Below, piece by piece: positions 1 through 8,192 of a stretch of DNA of 64,000 nt. The stretch is taken from assembly GCA_035995025.1 (NCBI GenBank), contig DASYKY010000057.1:223569-287568 (forward strand), read 5' to 3'. The notes under the pieces are model-generated. The model did no database searches and was not told the DNA's origin. It was given only the letters and a program-made list of their open reading frames with translations. Every line of letters begins with the position of its first letter. The stretch's first letter is position 1. Source of the stretch: Actinophytocola sp035995025. Its GTDB lineage: Bacteria > Actinomycetota > Actinomycetes > Mycobacteriales > Pseudonocardiaceae. The position numbers and the translations under genes are program-made.

Positions 1-70
1 GCAGCATGAAGCGGCCACCCATCGTGGCCACCGTGCCGCGATACGTGTACGCGCCGATCGTCACCGTCAC
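1..70 (-). CDS. 5'-terminal fragment of an unidentified gene
   Basis: A GTG at 70-68 overlaps the TGA stop of the ROK gene (GTGA), the coupling style used throughout this window. The frame stays open to the window edge and reads MTVTIGAYTYRGTVATMGGR before running off. Only 23 codons are visible, too few to recognise a family. The coupling suggests an operon with the ROK regulator, perhaps in sugar metabolism, but that is inference. Confidence 0.45.
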   Translation of the reverse strand, partial: MTVTIGAYTYRGTVATMGGRFML

Positions 71-1254
71 CCGCGGCTCGCGCCCGACACGGCCGCGTCG
101 ATCGCGGCTGGTGAGAGTACGGCCTGCGCGGCCAGCCCGGCCATGCCGACGAGCGGCGCGTCGTCGCCCAGGACGGCCGGGCCCACGTCCAGCCCGCGCG
201 CGGCCACCTCGTGCGCCTGCTGCCCGAGCGTCTCCGTCAGCCCGGCCCGGAACGGCGCCAGCGCGCCGATCTCCCCGCCCACCCGCACCCGGTGCGGGTT
301 CAGGATCGTGACCACGGTGGCGAGCACCGTGCCCAGCAGCCGGCCCGCGTCCGCCGCCAGCGACACCGCCCGCTCGTCGCCGGCGGTCACCCGGCGCACC
401 ACGTCCGGCAGCGTGCGCACGCCGTCCGGGCGCAGCGCCCGCACCAGCGCCGCGCCGCTCGCCAGCGCGGCCACGCAGCCGCGCCGCCCGCAGCCGCACC
501 GCTCGTCGCGGTCCTCGATGCGGATGTGCCCGATCTCGCCCGCGCACCCGGTGGCGCCGCGGTGCGGCTGCCCGCCGATCACCACGCCCGCGCCGATCCC
601 GGACCCGACCCACACGCCGAGCACCGTCGCCCGCGGGCTCCCGGCGGCCAGGTACTCGCCGAAGGCGAGCGCGTTCGCGTCGTTCTCCAGCTGCACGTCC
701 ACGCCCAGCCCGTCGTGGAACACCTCCCGCAGCGGCTGGTCGCGCCAGGCCGCCATGGTCGGCGGCATGAGCGAGACGCCGGCGTCGTGGTCGAGCTGGC
801 CCGGCACGGCGAACCCGACGGCGGCGAGGTCGGCCGCCCGGTTCAGGCCGGCCAGCTGGCCGCGGGCGGTGTCGAGCAGCCACGGCAGCACGTGCGCGGG
901 CTCGTGGCCGGCCGGCAGCCGTTCGTGGTGCACGGTCAGCACGGTGCCGAGCAGGTCCGCGACGCCCACGGTCGCGTGCGTGGCGCCGAGGTGCGCCACG
1001 ACGGCCACCCGGCTCGCCTGGTCCGCGCCCAGCAGCGCGGCCCGCCGCCCGCCCGAGGACGCGCGGTGCCCGACGGTGCCGATCACGCGCAGCCGGGTCA
1101 GCGCGTCCAGCCGCTCGACGAGCGTGGCGCGCGACAGGCCGAGCCGCCGGCCCAGCTCCTGGCGCGTGAGCGGGCCCTCGTCGCGTAACACGGCGAAAAC
1201 CCGGCCCGGGGACGCGGCGCTCCCCGGCCCGGTCGGGCGATTGACGTCGGACAT
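67..1254 (-). CDS. ROK-family transcriptional repressor
   Basis: ROK proteins of this length are sugar-responsive repressors: a DNA-binding helix-turn-helix fused to a sugar-kinase-like fold. Residues about 18-70 form the winged helix (LTRQELGRRLGLSRATLVER). The remainder is the ROK fold, with a sugar-contact segment (LENDANALAFGEY), a glycine-rich phosphate loop (GVWVGSGIGAGVVIGG) and the ROK zinc signature CGCGRRGC near residue 255. At 395 aa it has typical NagC/XylR length, not that of a stand-alone glucokinase. It is divergent from the GH63 gene, with a palindrome between them that is a natural operator. The effector sugar cannot be read from sequence. Confidence 0.9.
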   Translation of the reverse strand: MSDVNRPTGPGSAASPGRVFAVLRDEGPLTRQELGRRLGLSRATLVERLDALTRLRVIGTVGHRASSGGRRAALLGADQASRVAVVAHLGATHATVGVADLLGTVLTVHHERLPAGHEPAHVLPWLLDTARGQLAGLNRAADLAAVGFAVPGQLDHDAGVSLMPPTMAAWRDQPLREVFHDGLGVDVQLENDANALAFGEYLAAGSPRATVLGVWVGSGIGAGVVIGGQPHRGATGCAGEIGHIRIEDRDERCGCGRRGCVAALASGAALVRALRPDGVRTLPDVVRRVTAGDERAVSLAADAGRLLGTVLATVVTILNPHRVRVGGEIGALAPFRAGLTETLGQQAHEVAARGLDVGPAVLGDDAPLVGMAGLAAQAVLSPAAIDAAVSGASRG

Positions 1255-1280
1255 GGCACCCGCCTAGATTTGGTCGCAGG

Positions 1281-1307
1281 ACTTCTGTTCAATTATTAGA
1301 CAGAAGT
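1281..1307. promoter_or_regulatory. Palindromic operator between the ROK and GH63 genes
   Basis: Perfect 8-bp arms ACTTCTGT (1281-1288) and ACAGAAGT (1300-1307) flank an 11-nt AT-rich centre. This is the only AT-rich stretch in the short divergent intergenic region and lies just upstream of the GH63 Shine-Dalgarno. Symmetry and position fit a binding site for the adjacent ROK repressor acting on both genes. This is inferred; no known ROK consensus was matched. Confidence 0.6.
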
Positions 1308-1323
1308 GCCCGGAGGAGGTGCC

Positions 1324-2646
1324 GTGAGGCCCCAGCTCGGGTCCGTGCAGCTGGCCGCGAGCGCCGCGTGGACACTCAGCGGCAACGACAACGGCACGAT
1401 GATCACCGCGGCGCCCCGCCTGTACCCGCACATGTGGAGCTGGGACACGGCGTTCATCTCGATGGGGCTCGCGCACCTCAACGTCGACCGCGCGGTGCGG
1501 GAGCTGGAGACGCTGCTGGCCGCCCAGTGGCGCACCGGGATGCTGCCGCACATCGTGTTCTCCGAGGGCGGCGGCTACTTCCCCGGGCCGGGCCGGTGGG
1601 GTGCCGCCGAACTGAACCCCGACGCCCCCGACGTGCCGCGCACGTCCGGCATCTGCCAGCCGCCCGTGCACGCGATCGCACTGCGCCGCATCGTCGACAT
1701 CGGCCGCGGCTGCGAGTCCGCGCGGCGGCTGCTGCGCGAGGGCTGGCCGAAGCTGTACCGCTGGCACGAGTGGCTGGTGCGCCACCGGGACCCGCACGGC
1801 ACCGGCATGCTGGCGATCGTGCACGGCTGGGAGTCCGGAATGGACAACTCGCCGCGCTGGGACGGCCCGTACCGGGCGGTCGTGCCGGGCCAGGACCTGC
1901 CGCCGTACGCGCGGCTGGACCACCGGGTGGCGGCGGCCGCGGACCGCCCGAGCGACGCCGAGTACGACCGGTACCTGTGGCTGATCGAGGAGATGCGCAA
2001 GGTCCGGTACGACGCCGACCAGGTGGTGCGCACGTCGAGCTTCCTCGTGGCGGACGTGTTCGTGACCGCGTTGTTCGCGCTCGCCAGCACGGTCCTGGCG
2101 GAGCTGGGCGAGGAGAGCGACCGCCCGCCGTGGCAGGTGCGCCAGCTGCGCGCGTGGGCCCGCCGCTCCCGCGCCGCGGTCGCCGCCGCGTGCGACCCGG
2201 CATCCGGCCTGGCCCGCGACCGCGACCTGCGCACCGGCTCGTGGCTGCCGTCCCGCACGATCGCGGGCTTCGCGCCACTGCTGTGCGGCGGCCTGCCCGG
2301 CTCGGTCGAGGACTCCCTGCTGGCGTCGTTCTTCGGCCCGGACTGGGCGGGCCACCCGGACCTGTTCGCGGCGATCCCGCCGTCGGTGTCCCCGAACGAC
2401 CCGGCCTTCCGCCCGCGCGAGTACTGGCGCGGCCCGGCGTGGCCGGTGATCGCGTGGCTGTTCGGCTGGGCCTTCGAGCAACGCGGCTGGCCGGACCGCG
2501 CCGCCCGGCTGCGCGCGGAGTGCCTGCGCCTGGTGGCGGACGGCACGTTCGCGGAGTACTACCACCCGCTGACGGGAGACCCGCTGGGCAGCCACCACCA
2601 GTCGTGGACGGCCACAGTGGTCCTGGACTGGCTCCACACAGCCTGA
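1324..2646 (+). CDS. GH63 glucosylglycerate/mannosylglycerate hydrolase-like enzyme
   Basis: The 440-aa protein has the (alpha/alpha)6-barrel features of compact bacterial GH63 enzymes related to glucosylglycerate hydrolase. They are an N-terminal WSWDTAFISMG, the HGWESGMDNSPRWD segment carrying the expected catalytic Asp, YWRGPAWPVIAWLF, and a C-terminal EYYHPLTGDPLG carrying the expected general-base Glu. GTG 1324 is preferred because GGAGG lies 7 nt upstream (1312-1316); an in-frame GTG at 1306 falls inside the operator palindrome. There is no signal peptide, so it is cytoplasmic. The divergent ROK gene suggests control by a sugar or compatible solute. Exact substrate is uncertain. Confidence 0.8.
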   Translation: MRPQLGSVQLAASAAWTLSGNDNGTMITAAPRLYPHMWSWDTAFISMGLAHLNVDRAVRELETLLAAQWRTGMLPHIVFSEGGGYFPGPGRWGAAELNPDAPDVPRTSGICQPPVHAIALRRIVDIGRGCESARRLLREGWPKLYRWHEWLVRHRDPHGTGMLAIVHGWESGMDNSPRWDGPYRAVVPGQDLPPYARLDHRVAAAADRPSDAEYDRYLWLIEEMRKVRYDADQVVRTSSFLVADVFVTALFALASTVLAELGEESDRPPWQVRQLRAWARRSRAAVAAACDPASGLARDRDLRTGSWLPSRTIAGFAPLLCGGLPGSVEDSLLASFFGPDWAGHPDLFAAIPPSVSPNDPAFRPREYWRGPAWPVIAWLFGWAFEQRGWPDRAARLRAECLRLVADGTFAEYYHPLTGDPLGSHHQSWTATVVLDWLHTA

Positions 2647-2649
2647 CCC

Positions 2650-2995
2650 CGCGAGTCCAACCCTCCGACCCCGCGAGTCCAACCCTCCGACCGCGCGAGT
2701 CCAACGTTCCGGCCGCGCGAGTCCAGCGTTGCGGCTGCGCGAGTCCAACGTTCCGGCCAGGCGAGTTCAACGTTCCGGCCGCGCGAGTTCAACGTTGCTG
2801 CCCCGCCCGGGTCCGGCGCTCCATCCGCGCGAGTCCGACGCTCCGGCCGCGCGAGTCCAACGTTGCGGCAGGTTGGACTCGCGGGGTCCTGGTGTTGGAC
2901 TCGCGGGTCGTGAGTGTTGGACTCGCGGGTTGCGGCGGTTGGACTCGCGGGTCGTGAGTGTTGGACTCGCGGGTTGTGGGGGTTGGACTCGCGGG
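2650..2995. repeat. 22-bp repeat array that switches orientation between convergent genes
   Basis: About ten copies of a 22-bp unit with core CGCGAGTCCAAC start at 2650, 2672, 2694, 2716, 2738, 2760, 2782, 2804 (degenerate), 2828 and 2850. They are followed by six copies in inverted orientation (core GTTGGACTCGCG) at 2872, 2894, 2916, 2938, 2960 and 2982, spaced exactly 22 bp. The first copy begins 3 nt after the GH63 stop and the last ends 3 nt before the stop of the opposing gene. Each gene is therefore followed by the repeat in its own sense orientation. The region holds no convincing coding sequence. A matching array is at 26154-26331. Confidence 0.9.
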
Positions 2996-2998
2996 TTG

Positions 2999-3541
2999 TC
3001 AGCGGTTGCGGCGCATGCCACGGGCCGCGGCGGCGCCCGCGGCCATCACGACGATCACGGCGGTCAGGCCCCAGCGGCGCTTCTCCTCCGTCTCCGGGCG
3101 CACGCCGGGTGCCACCGGGGCCGCCGCCGGTTCCGGCTCGTGGCGGCGCGAGCTCGGCCGTTCCGGTTGGGCTCGCACCGGTTTCGCAGCCGGCGGGGGT
3201 GGCGGGGGCGGCGGGCGGCGCACCACCGGCCGCGGCGGGGGTGGGGACGGGGGCCGAGGGGCCGGCGCGGGTGGTGGTGGCGGCGGGGGTGCCAGGACCG
3301 GTGGGGCGAAGGTCGGCGGGACCGGGGAAGGCGGGGAAGGCGGGGGAGGTGGGGACGTCGGGGGTGGCAGGGGTGGCGGGGCCGGGGCCGGGGTCAACGT
3401 GTGCGTCGGCCAGGGCCAGGGGCGTGGTGGGGGCGGGTGGTCCACCTCGACGGACACCGCCACGCCCGGGACGGCCCACACCGCCATGCCGGGCAGGACC
3501 AGCACCGCCGACACGGCGAGCACACCCAGGACCCGGCTCAT
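2999..3541 (-). CDS. Proline-rich membrane-anchored protein
   Basis: The 180-aa protein starts with a hydrophobic segment (MSRVLGVLAVSAVLVLPGMA) that may be a signal peptide or anchor. About 100 residues of proline-dominated low complexity follow, with long PPPP runs mixed with Ala, Ser, Thr and Arg. A basic stretch and a C-terminal membrane helix (GLTAVIVVMAAGAAA) end in RGMRRNR. The layout suggests an extended cell-envelope spacer anchored in the membrane. Its ATG overlaps the stop of the upstream DUF4239-like gene (ATGA), so the two are coupled. Function is unknown. Confidence 0.65.
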   Translation of the reverse strand: MSRVLGVLAVSAVLVLPGMAVWAVPGVAVSVEVDHPPPPRPWPWPTHTLTPAPAPPPLPPPTSPPPPPSPPSPVPPTFAPPVLAPPPPPPPAPAPRPPSPPPPRPVVRRPPPPPPPPAAKPVRAQPERPSSRRHEPEPAAAPVAPGVRPETEEKRRWGLTAVIVVMAAGAAAARGMRRNR

Positions 3542-4299
3542 CGCAGTCTGTCCAAAGCGGACTGGAACGCGGCCGGCCGGACCTCCGCCCCGCCGCTGTA
3601 CGGGTTCTGCAGCTGCTGGGTCGCGAACAGCAGCAGCGTCATCGTCGCCGCCAGGGTGGACACGATCAGGATGTGGGTCAGCGGCCGCGGCCCGCCGAAC
3701 AGCAGCGGCAGCGCCAGCGACATCACCGCGCCGGCCACCAGCGCGAACCACACCACCGAGTTCACGCCGCCGTCCGTCACCGTGTTCAGCCGGGTCTGCC
3801 GCGCCTGGTAGGCCGACCACAGCTGGTCGGACGCCTCGCTCTTCTGGTCGATCGTCCAGTCGTCGGCGGCCGGCGCGTCGGCCACCATGCGGCGCAGGTC
3901 CGACAGCTCGTTCCAGCCCTTCTCGCCGACCGGCCGCCCGTCGCGCATCCGCGGCCACTCGTCGGCGATCACCGTCCGGGCGTACGCGCGGGCCTGGTCG
4001 GTGATCCGCGCGCGGTCGCCGTCCGGCATCGAGTCCGCCGCCCACACGGCCGCCACCAGGCCGTCCGCCTCGGTGTACGAGCCGTCCTCGGCCGCGCTCG
4101 CCCCGTCGAACAGCGAGATCAGCACGAAGGCCACCAGCACCGCCTGCAGCCCGCCGACGAGCGTGAAGACCTGGCCTGCCGCCTCGTTGTTCTCGACCGT
4201 GCCCTCGGTGGCGCCGATGCGGCGGATCAGGTACGCCACGCACGCGGCGGCCAGCGCCGCGCCCGTCACCCACAAAAGGCCGTTGATGTAGATGCTCAT
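3538..4299 (-). CDS. DUF4239-like membrane protein
   Basis: The 253-aa protein begins MSIYINGLLWVTGAALAAAC and has membrane helices near both ends: residues about 5-25 and 40-65, then two near the C-terminus (WFALVAGAVMSLALPLLFGG and ILIVSTLAATMTLLLF). A soluble middle region contains SYTEADGLVAAVWAAD. This arrangement matches DUF4239 (bestrophin-like) proteins, whose role is not established. ATG 4299 is chosen because GAGGGGG lies just upstream; the longer open frame reads through the low-complexity GGAGCTTGC repeats and is not credible. It is followed by the coupled proline-rich gene. Confidence 0.7.
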   Translation of the reverse strand: MSIYINGLLWVTGAALAAACVAYLIRRIGATEGTVENNEAAGQVFTLVGGLQAVLVAFVLISLFDGASAAEDGSYTEADGLVAAVWAADSMPDGDRARITDQARAYARTVIADEWPRMRDGRPVGEKGWNELSDLRRMVADAPAADDWTIDQKSEASDQLWSAYQARQTRLNTVTDGGVNSVVWFALVAGAVMSLALPLLFGGPRPLTHILIVSTLAATMTLLLFATQQLQNPYSGGAEVRPAAFQSALDRLR

Positions 4300-4306
4300 G
4301 AGGCCC

Positions 4307-4406
4307 CCTCGCAGGCTCGGTCGCGCCGCTCGCGGTCGCCCTGTGCCTGATGGTTCGCTCCGCAAGCTCCGCAAGCTCCGCAAGCTCCGCAAGCTCCGCA
4401 AGCTCC
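4307..4406 (-). repeat. Repeat leader: five 9-bp repeats plus a 39-nt segment shared with 55955-55993
   Basis: Read on the minus strand after the ispG stop, five perfect tandem copies of GGAGCTTGC occupy 4406-4362. A 39-nt segment at 4345-4307 follows and ends at the Shine-Dalgarno of the DUF4239-like gene. The same 39 nt occurs without mismatch at 55955-55993, again directly before a start codon and after related GAGCTTGC-containing tandem repeats. This looks like a dispersed element that has become a 5' leader. Function is unknown. Confidence 0.8.
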
Positions 4407-4408
4407 GC

Positions 4409-5506
4409 TCACGCGGACCAGTCCCTCTTGAGCGCCTCGTCCAGCAGGGTCTCCACGATCCGGCTCTCCGGGACCGTCGCCACGACCTCGCCGCGCACGA
4501 AGATCTGCCCCTTTCCGTTGCCCGACGACACCCCCAGGTCCGCCTCCCGGGCCTCGCCCGGTCCGTTGACCACGCAGCCCATCACCGCGACCCGCAGCGG
4601 CACCGGGAACCCCTCGAACGCGGCGGTCACCTGCTCGGCCAGCCGGTACACGTCCACCTGCGCGCGTCCGCACGACGGGCACGACACGATCTCCAGCCGC
4701 CGCGGCCGCAGCCCAAGCGACTCGAGGATCGCCGCGCCGACCTTCACCTCCTCGACCGGTGGCGCGGACAGCGACACCCGGATCGTGTCGCCGATGCCCT
4801 CGGCCAGCAGCGCGCCGAACGCCACGGCCGACTTGACAGTGCCCTGAAACGCCGGCCCCGCCTCGGTGACGCCGAGGTGCAGCGGGTAGTCGCACCGCTT
4901 CGCGAGCAGCCGGTACGCGGCGATCATCACCACCGGGTCGTGGTGCTTGACCGACAGCTTCAGCGCGTCGAACCCGTGCTCGGCGAACAGCGAGCACTCC
5001 CACAGCGCCGACTCCACCAGCGCCTCCGGCGTCGCCTTCCCGTACTTCGCCAGCAGGCGCGGGTCCAGCGAGCCGGCGTTGACACCGATGCGGATGGAGA
5101 TGCCCGAATCCGTTGCGGCGCGGGCGATCTCGGCGACCTTGTCGTCGAACTTCCTGATGTTGCCCGGGTTCACCCGCACCGCCGCGCAGCCGGCGTCGAT
5201 CGCGGCGAACACGTACCGCGGCTGGAAGTGGATGTCCGCGACCACCGGGATCGGCGACTTCGCCGCGATCGCCGCCAGCGCGTCCGCGTCGTCGGCCGAG
5301 GGCACCGCGACGCGGACGATCTCACAGCCCGCCGCGGTCAGCTCGGCGATCTGCCGCAGCGTCGCCTCCACGTCCGCGGTCACCGTGGTGGTCATGGACT
5401 GCACCGACACCGCCGCGTCGCCGCCCACGGGCACCGCGCCGACCCGCACCTGCCGGGAGCGCCGCCGCGGCCGGGCCCGCGGGGTGCCCAGGTCGATCGC
5501 CGTCAC
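4409..5506 (-). CDS. ispG: 4-hydroxy-3-methylbut-2-enyl-diphosphate synthase (IspG/GcpE)
   Basis: IspG is the [4Fe-4S] enzyme converting MEcPP to HMBPP in the MEP isoprenoid pathway. The 365-aa protein has the TIM-barrel landmarks QSMTTT, VADIHF and RVNPGNI. Its C-terminal iron-sulfur ligands are in SCPSCGRAQVD and VMGCVVNGPGEA, with the Glu of that second motif retained. GTG 5506 overlaps the dxs stop (GTGA). It is the last gene of the encapsulin-prenyl synthase-ispH-dxs operon. It is probably an extra, pathway-dedicated copy, because dxr, ispD, ispE and ispF are absent here. Confidence 0.95.
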   Translation of the reverse strand: MTAIDLGTPRARPRRRSRQVRVGAVPVGGDAAVSVQSMTTTVTADVEATLRQIAELTAAGCEIVRVAVPSADDADALAAIAAKSPIPVVADIHFQPRYVFAAIDAGCAAVRVNPGNIRKFDDKVAEIARAATDSGISIRIGVNAGSLDPRLLAKYGKATPEALVESALWECSLFAEHGFDALKLSVKHHDPVVMIAAYRLLAKRCDYPLHLGVTEAGPAFQGTVKSAVAFGALLAEGIGDTIRVSLSAPPVEEVKVGAAILESLGLRPRRLEIVSCPSCGRAQVDVYRLAEQVTAAFEGFPVPLRVAVMGCVVNGPGEAREADLGVSSGNGKGQIFVRGEVVATVPESRIVETLLDEALKRDWSA

Positions 5507-7251
5507 CGGGCCACCGTCCGGGCCATCTTCCGTGCCAGTCGCTTGAGGACGGTCGTGGCGATGCCGCTCGCGTCGAGCCCGTGCGCGCGCAGGATCTCCG
5601 CGCGCCCGGCGTGCGGGAGGAACGCGGCCGGCAGGGCGAACGTGGCCACGCACGAGTTCTCGCCGGCCGCCGCGAGCGCCTGCGCGAGCCGGGCACCGAG
5701 CGCGCCGGTCGACGTCGTGTCCTCGACCGCCAGCACGAGGCGGTGCGCGGCGGCCAGCCTGAGCAGCCCCGGGCCGAGTGGCGCGGTCCACTGTGGATCG
5801 ACCACGGTGACCGGCACGTCGTGGCCGGCCAGCTCGTCGGCCGCGGCCAGGCACGCGCCGGCCAGCGGCCCGACGGCGACCAGCAGCACCTCGGCCGACG
5901 GGTCCTCGCGCAGCACGTCGCAGCCGCCGTCGCGGCGCACCGCGGGGATGTCCGGGCCCACGGCGGCCTTCGGGTAACGCACCACGGTCGGCGCGTCCGG
6001 CACGTCGACCGCCGCGCGCAGCAGCGACCGCAGCGTGGCCGGGTCGCGCGGCGCGGCGATGCGCAGTCCCGGCACGACCGGCAGCACGGAGGCGTCCCAC
6101 ATGCCGTGGTGGCTCGCCCCGTCCGGCCCGGTCACGCCCGCCCGGTCGAGCACGAACGTCACCCCGAGCCGGTGCAGCGCCACGTCCATCAGCACCTGGT
6201 CGAACGCCCGCGACAGGAACGTCGAGTAGATCGCCACCACCGGGTGCAGCCCGCCCAGCGCGAGCCCGGCCGCGGACGTGACCGCGTGCTGCTCGGCGAT
6301 CCCCACGTCGAACACGCGGTCCGGGAACAGCTCGGCGAACGCGCCGAGCCCGGCCGGCACCGCCATCGCCGCGGTCAGGCACACGACGTCCGGCCGCTCC
6401 GCGCCGATCTCCGCGATGGCCCGGCCGAACGCGTGTGTCCACGACGGACCGCCGGACGAGCCGGCCCCGCCGATCGTGTGCATCCGGTCCACCTCGTCCG
6501 CCTCCGCGGGCGGATGGCCCCGGCCCTTGACCGTCACGCAGTGCACGACCACCGGCCGGCGCAGCTCGCGGGCCGTCACCAGGGCCCGCTCCAGCGCGCG
6601 CACGTCGTGCCCGTCGACCGGGCCGAGATACGCGAAACCCAGGTCCTCGAACAGGTTCCCGGCCACACCCGGTCCGCGCAGCGACCGCAGGTGCGCGGCG
6701 AGCGCGCCCGCGGTCGGCGCGTACGAGCGTTCGTTGTCGTTCAGCACCACGACCACCGGCCGGTCCGGCGCCGCGCCGAGGTTGTTCAGCGCCTCCCAGC
6801 TCATGCCGCCGGTCAGCGCGCCGTCGCCGACCACGGCCACCACGCGCCGGTCCGCGCCGCGCAGCTCGAACGCCTTCGCCAGACCGTCCGCATAGGACAG
6901 CGCGGTCGACGCGTGCGAGTTCTCCACGACGTCGTGCGGGGACTCCGTGCGCGACGGGTAGCCGGACACGCCGCCCGCCTGGCGCAGCGCGGTGAGGTCC
7001 GTGCGGCCGGTCAGCAGCTTGTGCACGTAGGCCTGGTGGCCGGTGTCGAACAGCAGCACGTCGTGCGGCGAGTCGAACACCCGGTGCAGGGCGAGCGTCA
7101 GCTCGACCACGCCCAGGTTCGGCCCGAGGTGCCCGCCCGTGCGCCCGACCGCGCCGACGAGGTAGGCGCGGATCTCCGCCGCCAGCGCGTCGAGCTCCGA
7201 AGTGGACAGTGCGGTCAGGTCCGCGGGCGCGGCGATGTCGGCGAGGGTCAT
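5503..7251 (-). CDS. dxs: 1-deoxy-D-xylulose-5-phosphate synthase
   Basis: This thiamine-diphosphate enzyme condenses pyruvate and glyceraldehyde 3-phosphate, the first MEP step. At 582 aa it is somewhat shorter than housekeeping Dxs (about 620-640). Landmarks are GRTGGHLGPNLGVVELT, the ThDP/Mg motif GDGALTGG (about 142-149) continuing to EALNN, DGHD, and the pyrimidine-binding GIAEQHAV with its Glu. The C-terminal transketolase domain is complete. ATG 7251 overlaps the ispH stop (ATGA). The short form and the clustering with prenyl synthase and shell genes suggest a specialised copy. Confidence 0.94.
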   Translation of the reverse strand: MTLADIAAPADLTALSTSELDALAAEIRAYLVGAVGRTGGHLGPNLGVVELTLALHRVFDSPHDVLLFDTGHQAYVHKLLTGRTDLTALRQAGGVSGYPSRTESPHDVVENSHASTALSYADGLAKAFELRGADRRVVAVVGDGALTGGMSWEALNNLGAAPDRPVVVVLNDNERSYAPTAGALAAHLRSLRGPGVAGNLFEDLGFAYLGPVDGHDVRALERALVTARELRRPVVVHCVTVKGRGHPPAEADEVDRMHTIGGAGSSGGPSWTHAFGRAIAEIGAERPDVVCLTAAMAVPAGLGAFAELFPDRVFDVGIAEQHAVTSAAGLALGGLHPVVAIYSTFLSRAFDQVLMDVALHRLGVTFVLDRAGVTGPDGASHHGMWDASVLPVVPGLRIAAPRDPATLRSLLRAAVDVPDAPTVVRYPKAAVGPDIPAVRRDGGCDVLREDPSAEVLLVAVGPLAGACLAAADELAGHDVPVTVVDPQWTAPLGPGLLRLAAAHRLVLAVEDTTSTGALGARLAQALAAAGENSCVATFALPAAFLPHAGRAEILRAHGLDASGIATTVLKRLARKMARTVAR

Positions 7252-8183
7252 GACCGCCGCACCGCCGCGGGGAGGGTGAAGCGGACCGACTCCGTCGCGG
7301 TCACCCGCTCGATCACGGTGACCGGCCCGAGCGCCGCGAGCACCTCGTCCACCAGCCCGGGCGGAGCCGACGCGCCCGCGGTCAGCCCGACCACCCCGGC
7401 CCCGGCCAGCCACTCCGGCCGGATGTCGCCCGCGTCGTCGATCAGGTACGCGGGCGTGCCGCCGCGCCGGGCCAGCTCCACCAGCCGCACCGAGTTCGAC
7501 GAGTTCGCCGAGCCCACGACGAACACCACGTCGGCCTCCGCCGCGACCGCGGCGAGCGCGCGCTGCCGGTTCGTCGTGGCGTAGCAGATGTCGTCGGACG
7601 CCGGGCCGCGCAGCGCCGGGAACCGGGACCGCAGCACGGCGACGATCTCCTCGGTCTCGTCGGCCGCCAGCGTGGTCTGCGTCAGGTAGGACACCCGCGC
7701 GGGGTCGGGTACCTCGACCGTCCACGCCTCCGCGACGTCCTGCACGAGCAGCGTCCGCGCGGGCGCCTCGCCGAGCGTGCCCTCGACCTCCTCGTGGCCG
7801 CCGTGCCCGATCAGCAGCACGGTGTCCCCGCGCGCGGCGAACCGGCGGGCCTCCGCGTGCACCTTGGTGACCAGCGGGCAGGTCGCGTCGATCACCCGCA
7901 GCTCCCGGTGGCCTGCCTGGGAGCGGACCGCGGGCGAGACGCCGTGCGCGGAGAACACGACGGTCGCGCCGGGCGGCACCTCGTCGAGCTCGTCGACGAA
8001 CACCGCGCCGCACGCCTCGAGATCGGCCACGACGTGGGCGTTGTGCACGATCTGCTTGCGCACGTAGACCGGCCGGCCGCGCTGGGCGAGCGCGCGCTCG
8101 ACGATCTCGACGGCCCGCTCCACCCCGGCGCAGAACGACCGGGGCGCGGCGAGCAGGACGGTATGGGGGACCGGGGACGGCAT
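7248..8183 (-). CDS. ispH: 4-hydroxy-3-methylbut-2-enyl diphosphate reductase (IspH/LytB)
   Basis: IspH reduces HMBPP to IPP and DMAPP with a [4Fe-4S] cluster. The 311-aa protein carries the three cluster cysteines in PRSFCAGVERAV (about residue 18), DATCPLVTK and DICYATTNRQ. It also has the substrate-binding histidine segments VHNAHVV and IGHGGHEEVEG, and SANSSNS. GAGGAG stands 9 nt upstream of ATG 8183, after the prenyl synthase stop. With dxs and ispG it supplies both ends of the MEP route, directly downstream of the enzyme that uses its products. Confidence 0.95.
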   Translation of the reverse strand: MPSPVPHTVLLAAPRSFCAGVERAVEIVERALAQRGRPVYVRKQIVHNAHVVADLEACGAVFVDELDEVPPGATVVFSAHGVSPAVRSQAGHRELRVIDATCPLVTKVHAEARRFAARGDTVLLIGHGGHEEVEGTLGEAPARTLLVQDVAEAWTVEVPDPARVSYLTQTTLAADETEEIVAVLRSRFPALRGPASDDICYATTNRQRALAAVAAEADVVFVVGSANSSNSVRLVELARRGGTPAYLIDDAGDIRPEWLAGAGVVGLTAGASAPPGLVDEVLAALGPVTVIERVTATESVRFTLPAAVRRS

Positions 8184-8192
8184 GGGTTCTCC

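Noticed and set aside
2650..2995. CRISPR array
   Set aside because: Units are contiguous 22-bp tandem repeats without unique spacers, they invert midway, and no cas genes are near.
4300..4401. N-terminal extension of the DUF4239-like protein through the 9-bp repeats
   Set aside because: It would add MRSLRSLRSLRS-type residues encoded by a non-coding repeat; a good Shine-Dalgarno precedes the internal ATG at 4299.
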